The notes under the pieces were generated by a model. The model worked only from the letters and a program-made list of their open reading frames with translations, had not been told where the DNA came from and did not search any database. From positions 248,001 through 312,000 of the forward strand of contig NZ_CP033324.1 of the NCBI RefSeq assembly GCF_003710085.1: DNA of 64,000 nt, read 5' to 3'. The position numbers were made by a program, and so were the translations under genes. The DNA is from Nocardioides pantholopis (GTDB lineage Bacteria; Actinomycetota; Actinomycetes; Propionibacteriales; Nocardioidaceae). Below, piece by piece: positions 1 through 9,284 of this stretch; position 1 is the first letter of the stretch, and each line of letters begins with the position of its first letter.

Positions 1-1
1 C

Positions 2-670
2 CCGGGCTTCCTGGGGGAGCGCCTCGGCGTGCTCCTCACCGGGATGTGCACCCAGGTCAACAGTCTGAGCGTGCAGGAGACCTACGACTGCACGCCGGTG
101 ACGTCGCCCGGCTTCATCTACGACCTCTGCGGCTTCGGCGTGAGCGAAGAGGAGTACTGGAACGCCTCGGACGGACGGCGCAGCTTCTTCTCCAGCCTGT
201 TCGGCGAGACGCTCGGCTACCTGATCGACACGCTGCAGATGCCTGTCGACCGCATCCAGGAGGAGCACCGGGCTGTCGTCGCCGACCAAGAGGTGCAGAC
301 GGCAGCGGGCGCGATCCCTGCGGGCACCGTGCGGGGGGTGGTCTGGCAGTGGCACGCGATGACCGGCACCGAGCGGACGATCACCGTCCGCATGGTCTGG
401 TTCTGCGGTGAGCCCGAGGACGGTTGGAAGGACGGCTGGCAGATCCGCATCGACGGGGCGCCCCGCGTGCACATGGACCTGGAGTGGCTGGACCCGATCG
501 GACTTCCGGAGAGGTCCAAGGCGGTCCAGTTCGCGACGGCGGGTCCGGTCGTGCGCGCCATTCCCGAGGTGCTCGCCGCGAAGCCCGGCATCCTGGTGCC
601 GCCGACCTGGGGGACGTACCGCGGGACCGGCGCGCCGGATCTCTCCACCCTCCTGCCGATCGGCGGCTGA
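2..670 (+). CDS. DapB-like NAD(P)-dependent dehydrogenase, C-terminal part (5' end outside window)
   Basis: The reading frame is open from the first bases of the window, so the N-terminus (where a Rossmann nucleotide-binding domain would sit) is missing; about 222 residues are visible. The remaining part has the look of the C-terminal catalytic domain of dihydrodipicolinate reductase-like or 2,4-diaminopentanoate dehydrogenase-like proteins, with a TCTPV-like core followed by an insertion of beta-strands (VWQWHAMTG, TVRMVWFCG) and a conserved end (GILVPPTWGTYRG). An internal GTG at 29 is not a convincing start because coding-like sequence continues upstream of it. The substrate cannot be told from this fragment. 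It ends just before a strong hairpin and a tRNA gene on the opposite strand. Confidence 0.55.
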   Translation, partial: PGFLGERLGVLLTGMCTQVNSLSVQETYDCTPVTSPGFIYDLCGFGVSEEEYWNASDGRRSFFSSLFGETLGYLIDTLQMPVDRIQEEHRAVVADQEVQTAAGAIPAGTVRGVVWQWHAMTGTERTITVRMVWFCGEPEDGWKDGWQIRIDGAPRVHMDLEWLDPIGLPERSKAVQFATAGPVVRAIPEVLAAKPGILVPPTWGTYRGTGAPDLSTLLPIGG

Positions 671-711
671 GGGCGTCCGACGACGCCGGGGTGGTGGGCA
701 GGACCCCGTAA

Positions 712-757
712 GCACAAGACGCCGGTCCCGCCCCTCGGGGCGGGACCGGCGTTGTGC
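712..757. terminator. Strong GC-rich hairpin between the dehydrogenase gene and tRNA-Ser
   Basis: A long inverted repeat: GCACAA at 712-717 pairs with TTGTGC at 752-757, and CGCCGGTCCCGCCC pairs with its complement around a short CTCG-like loop, with a 2-nt bulge. It lies downstream of both the plus-strand gene and the minus-strand tRNA, so it can terminate both. A clear U-tract is missing, as is common in high-GC actinobacteria. Confidence 0.7.
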
Positions 758-772
758 CGCTGGTCGCGGTGG

Positions 773-861
773 TGGCGGAGGATAGGGGATTCGAACCCCT
801 GAGGGCTGTTAACCCAACCCGCTTTCCAAGCGAGCGCCATAGGCCACTAGGCGAATCCTCC
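773..861 (-). tRNA. tRNA-Ser (anticodon GGA)
   Basis: On the minus strand the acceptor arm GGAGGAT (861 downwards) pairs with ATCCTCC. The D-arm contains GCCTAGTGGCCTATGGC, the anticodon loop is CTTGGAAAG with anticodon GGA, a long class-II variable arm follows (GGGTTGGGTTAACAGCCCT), and the T-arm is GGGGTTCGAATCCCC. The discriminator G and CCA are encoded (773-776). Length is 89 nt, as expected for a serine tRNA. Confidence 0.97.
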
Positions 862-986
862 GCGCAGGAGCGTACCGGTCGGCACGGGAGTGGACGAAAT
901 CCCCCCTGCCGTCGCGCGCTCGCAGCCCATCAGGACGCCGCGGGCGGGCCGCCCGGGGCCGGAGGCGAGGCCTGGTGAACCCCGTC

Positions 987-1016
987 TTGGCCTCGGAGCG
1001 GGCGGTCGCCTAGAGT
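987..1016 (+). promoter_or_regulatory. Probable promoter of the SRP RNA
   Basis: TTGGCC at 987-992 and TAGAGT at 1011-1016 are separated by 18 bases and lie directly before the predicted 5' end of the SRP RNA at about 1019. The -10 element agrees well with the TANNNT consensus of actinobacterial SigA promoters; the -35 is weak. Confidence 0.5.
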
Positions 1017-1018
1017 TT

Positions 1019-1111
1019 GGGCCAACCCCCCGTGTGGCGACATCTTGCCCAACTCCCCCAGGGCCGGAAGGCAGCAAGGGTAAGCGAGCTCTGTCGGGTG
1101 CGCGGGGGGCC
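1019..1111 (+). ncRNA. ffs: Signal recognition particle RNA (4.5S type)
   Basis: RNA component of the signal recognition particle; it binds Ffh and targets nascent membrane proteins. The apical domain is unmistakable: CAGGGCCGGAAGGCAGCAAG at about 1059-1078 holds the GGAA tetraloop and the symmetric loop, followed by GGTAAGCGAGCTCTG. The ends close as GGCC..CCCCCCG (from 1019) with CGGGGGGCC (ends 1111), and a TTTT run follows at 1112-1115, serving as terminator. It lies just upstream of dnaX, a common actinobacterial arrangement. Confidence 0.93.
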
Positions 1112-1182
1112 TTTTCGTTCCCGGACGTGCCGCGGACCACGGGCCCGTGGCTGCCGCGCTACCGGCTGTCGGTGCCGGTCGT

Positions 1183-1194
1183 TAGGGTTCATCC
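1183..1194 (+). promoter_or_regulatory. Leaderless-type -10 element before dnaX
   Basis: TAGGGT at 1183-1188 is followed by exactly six bases and then the GTG at 1195. This is the geometry of a leaderless actinobacterial transcript that begins at the start codon, and no Shine-Dalgarno sequence is seen. It supports the GTG at 1195 as the start. Confidence 0.55.
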
Positions 1195-3330
1195 GTGGAG
1201 TCACCCCTCGCGTTGTACCGCCGCTACCGGCCCGAGTCGTTCGCCGAGGTCATCGGACAGGACCACGTCACGACGCCGCTGCGCGCGGCGCTGGCCAACA
1301 ACCGCGTCAACCACGCCTACCTCTTCTCCGGGCCCCGTGGCTGCGGCAAGACCACCTCGGCCCGGATCCTGGCCCGCGCGCTGAACTGCGAGCAGGCCCC
1401 GGTCGCCGATCCGTGCGGGCAGTGCGAGAGCTGCCGCGACCTGGCCCGGGGCGGGTCGGGATCGATCGACGTGATCGAGATCGACGCCGCGTCCCACGGT
1501 GGCGTCGACGACGCCCGCGACCTGCGCGAGAAGGCGTTCTTCGCCCCGGTGAAGAGCCGCTACAAGGTCTACATCATCGACGAGGCGCACATGGTCTCCC
1601 CGCAGGGCTTCAACGCCCTGCTGAAGCTCGTCGAGGAGCCGCCTCCGCACCTGCGGTTCATCTTCGCCACGACCGAGCCGGACAAGGTCATCCCGACGAT
1701 CCGCTCGCGCACCCACCACTACCCGTTCCGGCTGATCCCGCCGCGGCTGCTCTCCTCCTACCTCTCCGAGCTGTGCGAGAAGGAGGGCGTGCAGATCGAG
1801 CCGGCCGCGCTGCCGCTCGTGGTCCGGGCCGGCGCCGGCTCCGCCCGCGACACGCTCTCCGTGCTCGACCAGCTGCTGGGCGGTGCCGGTCCCGAGGGCG
1901 TCACCCACGACCTGGCCACCGGCCTGCTCGGCTACACCCCCGACACACTGCTCGACGAGGTGGTCGACGCCTTCGCCGCCGGCGACGGCGCCGCGGTCTT
2001 CGGGGTCGTCGACAAGGTGATCGAGACCGGGCAGGACCCGCGCCGGTTCACCGAGGACCTGCTGCGCCGGCTGCGTGACCTCGTCATCGTCTCCGCCGTG
2101 CCCGAGGCGACGGCCAGCGGCCTGATCGACGTCTCCGAGGACCTCGGCGAGCGCCTGGTGTCCCAGGCGGCCCGCTTCGGTGCCACCGAGCTGTCGCGGG
2201 CGGCCGACCTCGTGGCCACCGGCCTGACCGAGATGCGCGGGGCCACCGCGCCGCGGCTGCTGCTGGAGCTGGTGTGCGCCCGGGTCCTGCTCCCGGGTGC
2301 CGACCACTCCACCGAGGGGATGATGGCCCGGGTCGAGCGGCTGGAGAAGCGGCTCACGATCACCGGCGTGCCCTCGACCCCCGCCGCCGACCACGCTCCG
2401 CCCGCGCAGGACCGGCCCGCCGACGTCAGCCTGGCCAGCGACCGGGCCACCGAGGCCGCCGCGCCGCCGAGCCCCCCGGTCGCGAGCCGGCGCCCGGTCG
2501 ACCCGCCGGCGCCCGCACCGGCGGCCCCCGCCCCGGCGGCCCAGGCACCAGCCGCCCCGCCGGCCCCGGCGCCCCAGCCCCAGGCTCCAGCCGCCCCGCC
2601 GGCCCCCGCGCCCCAGACCCAGGCTCCTCAGGCGCCCGCCCAGCCGGTGTCGGCTCCGGCCGCGGGCGGCCTCAGCCTGGTCGAGGTGCGCCGGCTGTGG
2701 CCGGACATCGTCGAGGCGACGAAGCTGCGGCGCCGGGTCGCCTGGATGATCCTCACCACCAACTGTCAGGTCGTCGGCATCGAGGGCCGGGTGCTGACCC
2801 TGGGCTTCTCCAACGCCGGCGCCCGCGACTCGTTCGTGTCCGGCGGATGCGACGAGGTGCTGCGCCAGGCCGCGATCGACGTGGTCGGGGCGGACTGGAA
2901 GATCGAGACGATCATCGACCCCGGCGCGCAGCCCGACGCCGGGCGCCCGGCGCCGTCGGCCGCGCCCGCCCCGGCCGCCCCGCAGCCCGGGCCCGCCGCT
3001 GGTGCGGCGCCGGCTGCGCCCGCCTGGGCCGACGGGCCGCCGCCCGAGGCTCCGGCCGACCTCGGCGCCGAGGGCCCGCCCCCGGAGACCACCGCGCCGG
3101 CGCCCGAGAGCAGGCGGGCTCCCGACCCCGACGCCGTCGCCCGGGCCCGGGAGGCCGTCCAGCGCACCCGTCCCGCCGGACAGGAGCCCGGCCGGCCCGA
3201 CGACCTCATCGAGGCCGACGCCGACGCCCACCCCGACGACCAGGACGCGGACACCGACGGTCTGGGCGGCGCCCAGCTCCTCGAGCGGGAGCTCGGCGCC
3301 CGCCTGATCGAGGAGATCCGCCACCAGTGA
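1195..3330 (+). CDS. dnaX: DNA polymerase III subunit gamma/tau
   Basis: Clamp-loader ATPase that loads the DnaN sliding clamp and ties the replicative polymerase to the helicase. Residues 1-180 carry the AAA+ core: Walker A GPRGCGKTT at 46-54, a four-cysteine zinc site (C65, C74, C77, C80), the Walker B box DEAH at 129-132, and SRT at 171-173 in the sensor region. Residues about 390-500 form an Ala/Pro/Gln linker built on a 13-codon repeat. A conserved domain (SLVEVRRLWPDIVEATK onwards) follows, then an acidic tail. Length is 711 aa. The GTG start fits the usual SPLALYRRYRP N-terminus. It heads a dnaX-ybaB-recR cluster that is conserved across actinobacteria. Confidence 0.97.
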   Translation: MESPLALYRRYRPESFAEVIGQDHVTTPLRAALANNRVNHAYLFSGPRGCGKTTSARILARALNCEQAPVADPCGQCESCRDLARGGSGSIDVIEIDAASHGGVDDARDLREKAFFAPVKSRYKVYIIDEAHMVSPQGFNALLKLVEEPPPHLRFIFATTEPDKVIPTIRSRTHHYPFRLIPPRLLSSYLSELCEKEGVQIEPAALPLVVRAGAGSARDTLSVLDQLLGGAGPEGVTHDLATGLLGYTPDTLLDEVVDAFAAGDGAAVFGVVDKVIETGQDPRRFTEDLLRRLRDLVIVSAVPEATASGLIDVSEDLGERLVSQAARFGATELSRAADLVATGLTEMRGATAPRLLLELVCARVLLPGADHSTEGMMARVERLEKRLTITGVPSTPAADHAPPAQDRPADVSLASDRATEAAAPPSPPVASRRPVDPPAPAPAAPAPAAQAPAAPPAPAPQPQAPAAPPAPAPQTQAPQAPAQPVSAPAAGGLSLVEVRRLWPDIVEATKLRRRVAWMILTTNCQVVGIEGRVLTLGFSNAGARDSFVSGGCDEVLRQAAIDVVGADWKIETIIDPGAQPDAGRPAPSAAPAPAAPQPGPAAGAAPAAPAWADGPPPEAPADLGAEGPPPETTAPAPESRRAPDPDAVARAREAVQRTRPAGQEPGRPDDLIEADADAHPDDQDADTDGLGGAQLLERELGARLIEEIRHQ
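2542..2624 (+). repeat. 39-bp in-frame tandem repeat in dnaX linker
   Basis: CAGGC-CCAGCCGCCCCG units begin at 2542 and 2581, and a third partial copy starts at 2620: period 39 bp, or 13 codons. They encode repeats of the type QAPAAPPAPAPQ. The sequence lies in the flexible linker and keeps the frame, so it should change only linker length. Confidence 0.75.
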
Positions 3331-3364
3331 CCGGCCACCCCACCCGACCAGAGAGAAGCAGACG

Positions 3365-3748
3365 ATGACCCAGAACCCCTTCGAGGCCCTCGGCGGCGGC
3401 GGATTCGACATGAACGCGCTGCTCCAGCAGGCCCAGCAGATGCAGGAGCAGCTCGCCAGCGCGCAGCAGCAGCTCGCCGAGACGGTCGTCGACGGCACCG
3501 TCGCCGGCGGGGCCGTGACCGTCAAGGTGAACGGCGTCGGCGAGCTGGTGGGTGTCGAGATCAAGTCCGGCCAGTTCGACGGTGGCGACGCCGACGACCT
3601 CGCCGACCTCGGGGACATGGTGGTCGCGGCGTACCGCGACGCCAAGGCCCGCGCCGACGCCCTGGCCGGGGAGGCGCTCGGCCCGCTGGCCGGGGGCATG
3701 CCCGGCGGCGAGCTGCCCGGCGGCGGCGCAGCCAAGCTCGGCTTCTAG
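3365..3748 (+). CDS. YbaB/EbfC family nucleoid-associated protein
   Basis: Small DNA-binding protein encoded between dnaX and recR in most bacteria, thought to act as a dimeric nucleoid protein with a role in DNA repair. The 127-aa product starts with a Gly-rich segment, then a long Gln-rich helix (LLQQAQQMQEQLASAQQQL), then the family core TVKVNGVGELVGVEIK and a second helix ending in KARADALAGEAL. The C-terminus is Gly/Pro-rich. ATG at 3365 follows a GAGAGAAG ribosome-binding site. It lies 34 nt after dnaX and 9 nt before recR, so the three are probably one operon. Confidence 0.93.
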   Translation: MTQNPFEALGGGGFDMNALLQQAQQMQEQLASAQQQLAETVVDGTVAGGAVTVKVNGVGELVGVEIKSGQFDGGDADDLADLGDMVVAAYRDAKARADALAGEALGPLAGGMPGGELPGGGAAKLGF

Positions 3749-3757
3749 GGGCTCGCG

Positions 3758-4354
3758 TTGTACGAAGGCGTGGTCCAGGACCTCATCGACGAGCTCGGCC
3801 GGCTCCCGGGAGTGGGACCGAAGAGCGCGCAGCGGATCGCCTTCCACCTGCTCCAGGCCGACCCGACCGACGTACGCCGGCTCGCGGACGTGCTGATCGA
3901 GGTCAAGGCGAAGGTCCAGTTCTGCTCGGTGTGCTTCAACGTCTCCCAGGAGGAGCGCTGCCGCATCTGCGCCGACCCGCGGCGCGACCCGGCGGTGCTG
4001 TGCGTCGTCGAGGAGTACAAGGACGTGGTCGCGATCGAGCGCACCCGCGAGTTCCGCGGGCGCTACCACGTCCTGGGCGGGGCGATCTCGCCGATCGACG
4101 GGATCGGCCCCGAGCAGCTGCACATCCGCGAGCTGATGACCCGGCTCGCCGACGGGGCGATCGTCGAGGTCATCCTGGCCACCGACCCGAACCTCGAGGG
4201 CGAGGCCACCGCCACCTACCTCACCCGGATGCTGCGGCCCCTGGGGCTGCGGGTGACCAGGCTGGCGAGCGGGCTGCCCGTGGGCGGCGACCTGGAGTAC
4301 GCCGACGAGGTCACCCTGGGCCGGGCGTTCGCCGGACGGCGCGCCGCGGAGTGA
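3758..4354 (+). CDS. recR: Recombination mediator RecR
   Basis: Recombination-mediator protein that with RecF/RecO loads RecA on gapped DNA. It has the helix-hairpin-helix [19 protein letters not shown] near the N-terminus, a four-cysteine zinc finger (CSVC at about 56-59 and CRIC at about 68-71), and a Toprim domain with [11 protein letters not shown] and [16 protein letters not shown]. Length is 198 aa, normal for the family. The start is a TTG at 3758 giving [13 protein letters not shown], which matches the family N-terminus; no ATG or GTG fits better. Confidence 0.96.
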   Translation: MYEGVVQDLIDELGRLPGVGPKSAQRIAFHLLQADPTDVRRLADVLIEVKAKVQFCSVCFNVSQEERCRICADPRRDPAVLCVVEEYKDVVAIERTREFRGRYHVLGGAISPIDGIGPEQLHIRELMTRLADGAIVEVILATDPNLEGEATATYLTRMLRPLGLRVTRLASGLPVGGDLEYADEVTLGRAFAGRRAAE

Positions 4355-4509
4355 CCGGGCCGGGCGCTTGCCGTCGCCGGTGAGATGCCGGCCGGGCGCG
4401 GAGTCCGGCACCGGTAAACTCCAGTGTGGTCGTAGCCGGCCTTGGTTCAGGCTGGGACCCGGGAGTCCGTCCGGGCGGCCCGTCGCCACACACCGACAGA
4501 GGTTGCACC

Positions 4510-6817
<2,308 letters not shown>

Positions 6818-6838
6818 GGCCGCCGCGGGCCGGCCGGG

Positions 6839-7606
6839 TCACTCCCGGGCCGGCTCCGCGGCCGACGTCGTCACCCAGTGGCTGACGGTGTAGCTGAGCG
6901 CCGCGACGGCCGGGATCACCAGCACCGCCCACCAGGCGGTCAGGTGGTCGACCAGGAACAGCAGCGTGAGCACGGCCAGCAGTCCGACCGCCAGGACGCT
7001 GGTGCTGACGGGGTCGGGCACGGCGAAGGTCTGCAGCAGCCAGCCGCCGAGCACGACCCCGGCGGCGAGGATCACGACCAGGAGCGGGACGCCGGCGCCA
7101 CCGCAGCTGGCGGTGCCGCGGGCGGCCTCGCAGCCCCGCAGGCCGCCGGCGGTCAGCCCGATCGTGCCGAGGCCGACGAGGACGCCGGTGACGACGACCG
7201 CGGCCATCCCGGCCAGCTGGAGGCGCGCTGCCCGGGGCCCGGGCAGCGGTTCGGGACCGGGCTCCGGCACGGGCGTCGGCACGGGCGACGGTTCGGGCAC
7301 CGGGGCGGGCTCCGGCACGGGCGCGGGCGCGGGAACCGGCGCGGGCTCGGGAACCGGCGTGGGGCTGGGGGCCGGTGTCGGCACGGGCTCCGGCGACGGG
7401 ACCGGCTCCGGCGACGGGACCGGCTGCGGCTCTGGCTCCGGGACCGGCTCGGGCTCGGGCACCGGCGGCAGCGTGGCACGCGCCGGCGGGGCAGCCTTGC
7501 CCAGCCGACCCGGCCGGCGCAGCCGACCCAGCCGGGCCAGCGACGGTGGGGCCAGGGAGGGCGGGGCCGGGGACGGTTCGTCGCGATCACGGTCGGCGTC
7601 AGCCAT
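6839..7606 (-). CDS. Proline/glutamate-repeat membrane protein of unknown function
   Basis: The 255-aa product has three parts: a short charged N-terminus ([16 protein letters not shown]), a region of about 85 residues made of PVPEPEP/PVPSPEP/PVPEPAP repeats, and a C-terminal half with three or four hydrophobic segments ([77 protein letters not shown]). The repeat region is probably an extended, cytoplasmic or wall-spanning arm. The ATG at 7606 is chosen because a longer frame would run into the tRNA-Pro gene and its terminator. No function is assigned. It converges on asd. Confidence 0.7.
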   Translation of the reverse strand: MADADRDRDEPSPAPPSLAPPSLARLGRLRRPGRLGKAAPPARATLPPVPEPEPVPEPEPQPVPSPEPVPSPEPVPTPAPSPTPVPEPAPVPAPAPVPEPAPVPEPSPVPTPVPEPGPEPLPGPRAARLQLAGMAAVVVTGVLVGLGTIGLTAGGLRGCEAARGTASCGGAGVPLLVVILAAGVVLGGWLLQTFAVPDPVSTSVLAVGLLAVLTLLFLVDHLTAWWAVLVIPAVAALSYTVSHWVTTSAAEPARE

Positions 7607-7653
7607 GGCGCCAGTGTGGCAGAGATCGCGGGCCGATCCGGGCCCGGACGCAG

Positions 7654-7688
7654 CAGGACCCGGACCCGCAGTGCGGGTCCGGGTCCTG
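7654..7688 (-). terminator. Terminator hairpin of tRNA-Pro
   Basis: A perfect inverted repeat with a 17-base arm, CAGGACCCGGACCCGCA at 7654-7670, and its complement ending at 7688, with essentially no loop beyond the central GCAGTGC. It lies 25 bases past the 3' end of the minus-strand tRNA-Pro. Confidence 0.75.
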
Positions 7689-7713
7689 TGCTGACGCCAT
7701 CGGCGTCGACCGG

Positions 7714-7787
7714 TCGGGCTGACAGGATTTGAACCTGCGGCCTCCTCGTCCCGAACGAGGCGCGCTACCAAGCTGCGCCACAGCCCG
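7714..7787 (-). tRNA. tRNA-Pro (anticodon CGG)
   Basis: Read on the minus strand: acceptor CGGGCTG (7787-7781) pairs with CAGCCCG. The D-arm is GCGCAGCTTGGTAGCGC, the anticodon arm CCTCGTTCGGGACGAGG carries anticodon CGG, and the T-arm is GCAGGTTCAAATCCTGT. The discriminator is A. The genome continues with CCG, so the final A of CCA must be added after transcription. Confidence 0.96.
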
Positions 7788-7860
7788 ATCATGTGCTCGG
7801 CGAACCGGGCTCACAAGCAGGGGAGCATACCGGAGCCTGCCCGGCACCCCGTAATCGGGC

Positions 7861-8781
7861 TCAGTCCCGGGCGACCAGCGTGAGCAGCGTGGCCTCCGGG
7901 CGGCAGGCCACCCGCACCCGGGCGTAGGGGCTGGTGCCGAGCCCGGCGCAGACGTGCAGCCACGCCGACCCGGGGTCACCGTCCCGGGAGGCGGCCGGAT
8001 GCCGGTGCAGGCCGCGGGCCCGGGCCGGCTCCAGGTCGCAGTTGGTGGTCAGCGCGCGCCCGCCCGGCAGGCACACCTGCCCGCCGTGGGTGTGCCCGGC
8101 CAGCACCGCGTCGTACCCCGACGCTGCGAAGTGGTCGAGGACCCGCAGGTACGGCGCGTGCGTCACGCCCAGGCGCAGGTCGGCGCCCGGGTCGGCCGGC
8201 GGGACCGCGCTGAGCCGGTCGTAGCGCAGGTGCGGGTCGTCGACCCCGGCGAAGGCGATCGTCAGGCCGTCGAGCTTGAGGGACCCGGTGGTGTTGGTGA
8301 GGTCGAGCCACCCGGCCTCGCGGAAGTCGCGCACCAGGTCGCGCCACGGCAGCTCGGGTGCGTCGGTGCGCCGGGTGCCGTCGTCGGGCAGCAGGTAGCG
8401 CACCGGGTTGCGGAAGGTCGGCTCGAAGTAGTCGTTGCTGCCGAGGACGAAGACGCCGGGCACCTCGAGCAGCGGGCCGAGGGACTCCAGCACCGCCGGC
8501 ACGGCGTCGCGGTGGGCCAGGTTGTCGCCGGTGTTGACCACCAGGTCCGGGCGCAGCGTGGCGAGTCCGGAGAGCCATTCCCGCTTGCGCTGCTGGCCCG
8601 GGGTGAGGTGCAGGTCGGAGAGGTGCAGCACGCGCAGCGGGCGGTGGCCGCGGGGCAGCACGGGGACCTCGACGCGGCGCAGCGTGTAGGCCCGGGCCTC
8701 GGCGGCGGCGTACGCGGTGACCGCAGCGGCGGCCAGGGCCCCGGCGCCGCCGACAGTGGCGAGGAGGCGGGCCGGGAACAT
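7861..8781 (-). CDS. Metallophosphoesterase (YkuE/YaeI-like)
   Basis: Calcineurin-like phosphoesterase, probably membrane-anchored and facing out. The 306-aa product starts with a hydrophobic anchor (LLATVGGAGALAAAAVTAYAA). The metal-binding motifs follow in order: LHLSDLHL (DxH), NTGDNL (GDN), LGSNDYF (GNx[HD] variant, with D in place of H), VTHAPYL and AGHTHGGQVCLP (GHxH). Family members act on phosphodiester bonds of lipids or cell-wall precursors; the substrate here is unknown. ATG at 8781 is used; one six codons upstream is possible. It diverges from the YqeY gene. Confidence 0.88.
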   Translation of the reverse strand: MFPARLLATVGGAGALAAAAVTAYAAAEARAYTLRRVEVPVLPRGHRPLRVLHLSDLHLTPGQQRKREWLSGLATLRPDLVVNTGDNLAHRDAVPAVLESLGPLLEVPGVFVLGSNDYFEPTFRNPVRYLLPDDGTRRTDAPELPWRDLVRDFREAGWLDLTNTTGSLKLDGLTIAFAGVDDPHLRYDRLSAVPPADPGADLRLGVTHAPYLRVLDHFAASGYDAVLAGHTHGGQVCLPGGRALTTNCDLEPARARGLHRHPAASRDGDPGSAWLHVCAGLGTSPYARVRVACRPEATLLTLVARD

Positions 8782-8807
8782 GGGGCAAGGCTGCCACAAT
8801 GGCCCGC

Positions 8808-9266
8808 ATGAGTGCTCTCAAGGACCGTCTCCGCGCCGACCTCACCACCGCCATCAAGGGCCGTGACGAGGTGCGCTCCTCCACCCTGCGGATGGTCCTC
8901 TCCGCGGTGACGAACGCCGAGGTGGCCGGCAAGGTCGCCCGCGAGCTCAGCGACGAGGAGGTCGTCTCGGTGCTCGCCAGCGAGGCGAAGAAGCGCCGCG
9001 AGGCCGCTGTCGCCTTCGAAGACGGTCACCGCCCCGAGATGGCCGCCAAGGAGCGCGCCGAGGCCGAGGTGCTCACCGACTACCTGCCTGCCCAGCTGAG
9101 CCTGGAGGAGATCGCCGACCTCGTCACGTCCGCGATCGCGCAGACCGGCGCGGCCGAGGAGGGCATGCGGGCCATGGGCAAGGTGATGGGCATCCTCACC
9201 CCGCAGACCAAGGGTCGTGCCGACGGGGCCGCCGTGGCGGCCGAGGTGCGCCGCCAGCTCGGCTGA
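8808..9266 (+). CDS. GatB/YqeY domain protein
   Basis: A YqeY-type protein of 152 aa, related to the C-terminal tail domain of the amidotransferase subunit GatB, which binds tRNA. Typical features are LKDRLRADLTTAIKGRDEVR at the start, EAKKRREAAVAFEDGHRPEMAAKE in the middle and AMGKVMGILTPQTKGRADG at the end. The stand-alone form has no firmly known role. I chose ATG 8808 because CACAAT at 8795-8800 is placed for a leaderless start there and family members begin MSxLKDRL; an ATG three codons upstream (8799) is also possible. Confidence 0.85.
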   Translation: MSALKDRLRADLTTAIKGRDEVRSSTLRMVLSAVTNAEVAGKVARELSDEEVVSVLASEAKKRREAAVAFEDGHRPEMAAKERAEAEVLTDYLPAQLSLEEIADLVTSAIAQTGAAEEGMRAMGKVMGILTPQTKGRADGAAVAAEVRRQLG

Positions 9267-9284
9267 CGCGCACCCCGGCGGTTC

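Noticed and set aside
773..861. tRNA-Ser as an integration site of an island
   Set aside because: No integrase and no repeat of the tRNA 3' end was found within the window.
1201..3735. Long minus-strand open frame of 844 codons opposite dnaX, ybaB and recR
   Set aside because: It is the antisense of well-recognised genes, with composition typical of high-GC shadow frames and no recognisable domain.
4355..4509. Lysine riboswitch or attenuator before lysC
   Set aside because: No conserved riboswitch core or leader peptide with lysine codons could be found in the 155-bp gap; only a weak -10-like TAAACT at 4415.
7240..7480. Short GC-rich repeats as a CRISPR or mobile repeat
   Set aside because: They are in frame and encode the PVPEPEP arm of a membrane protein.
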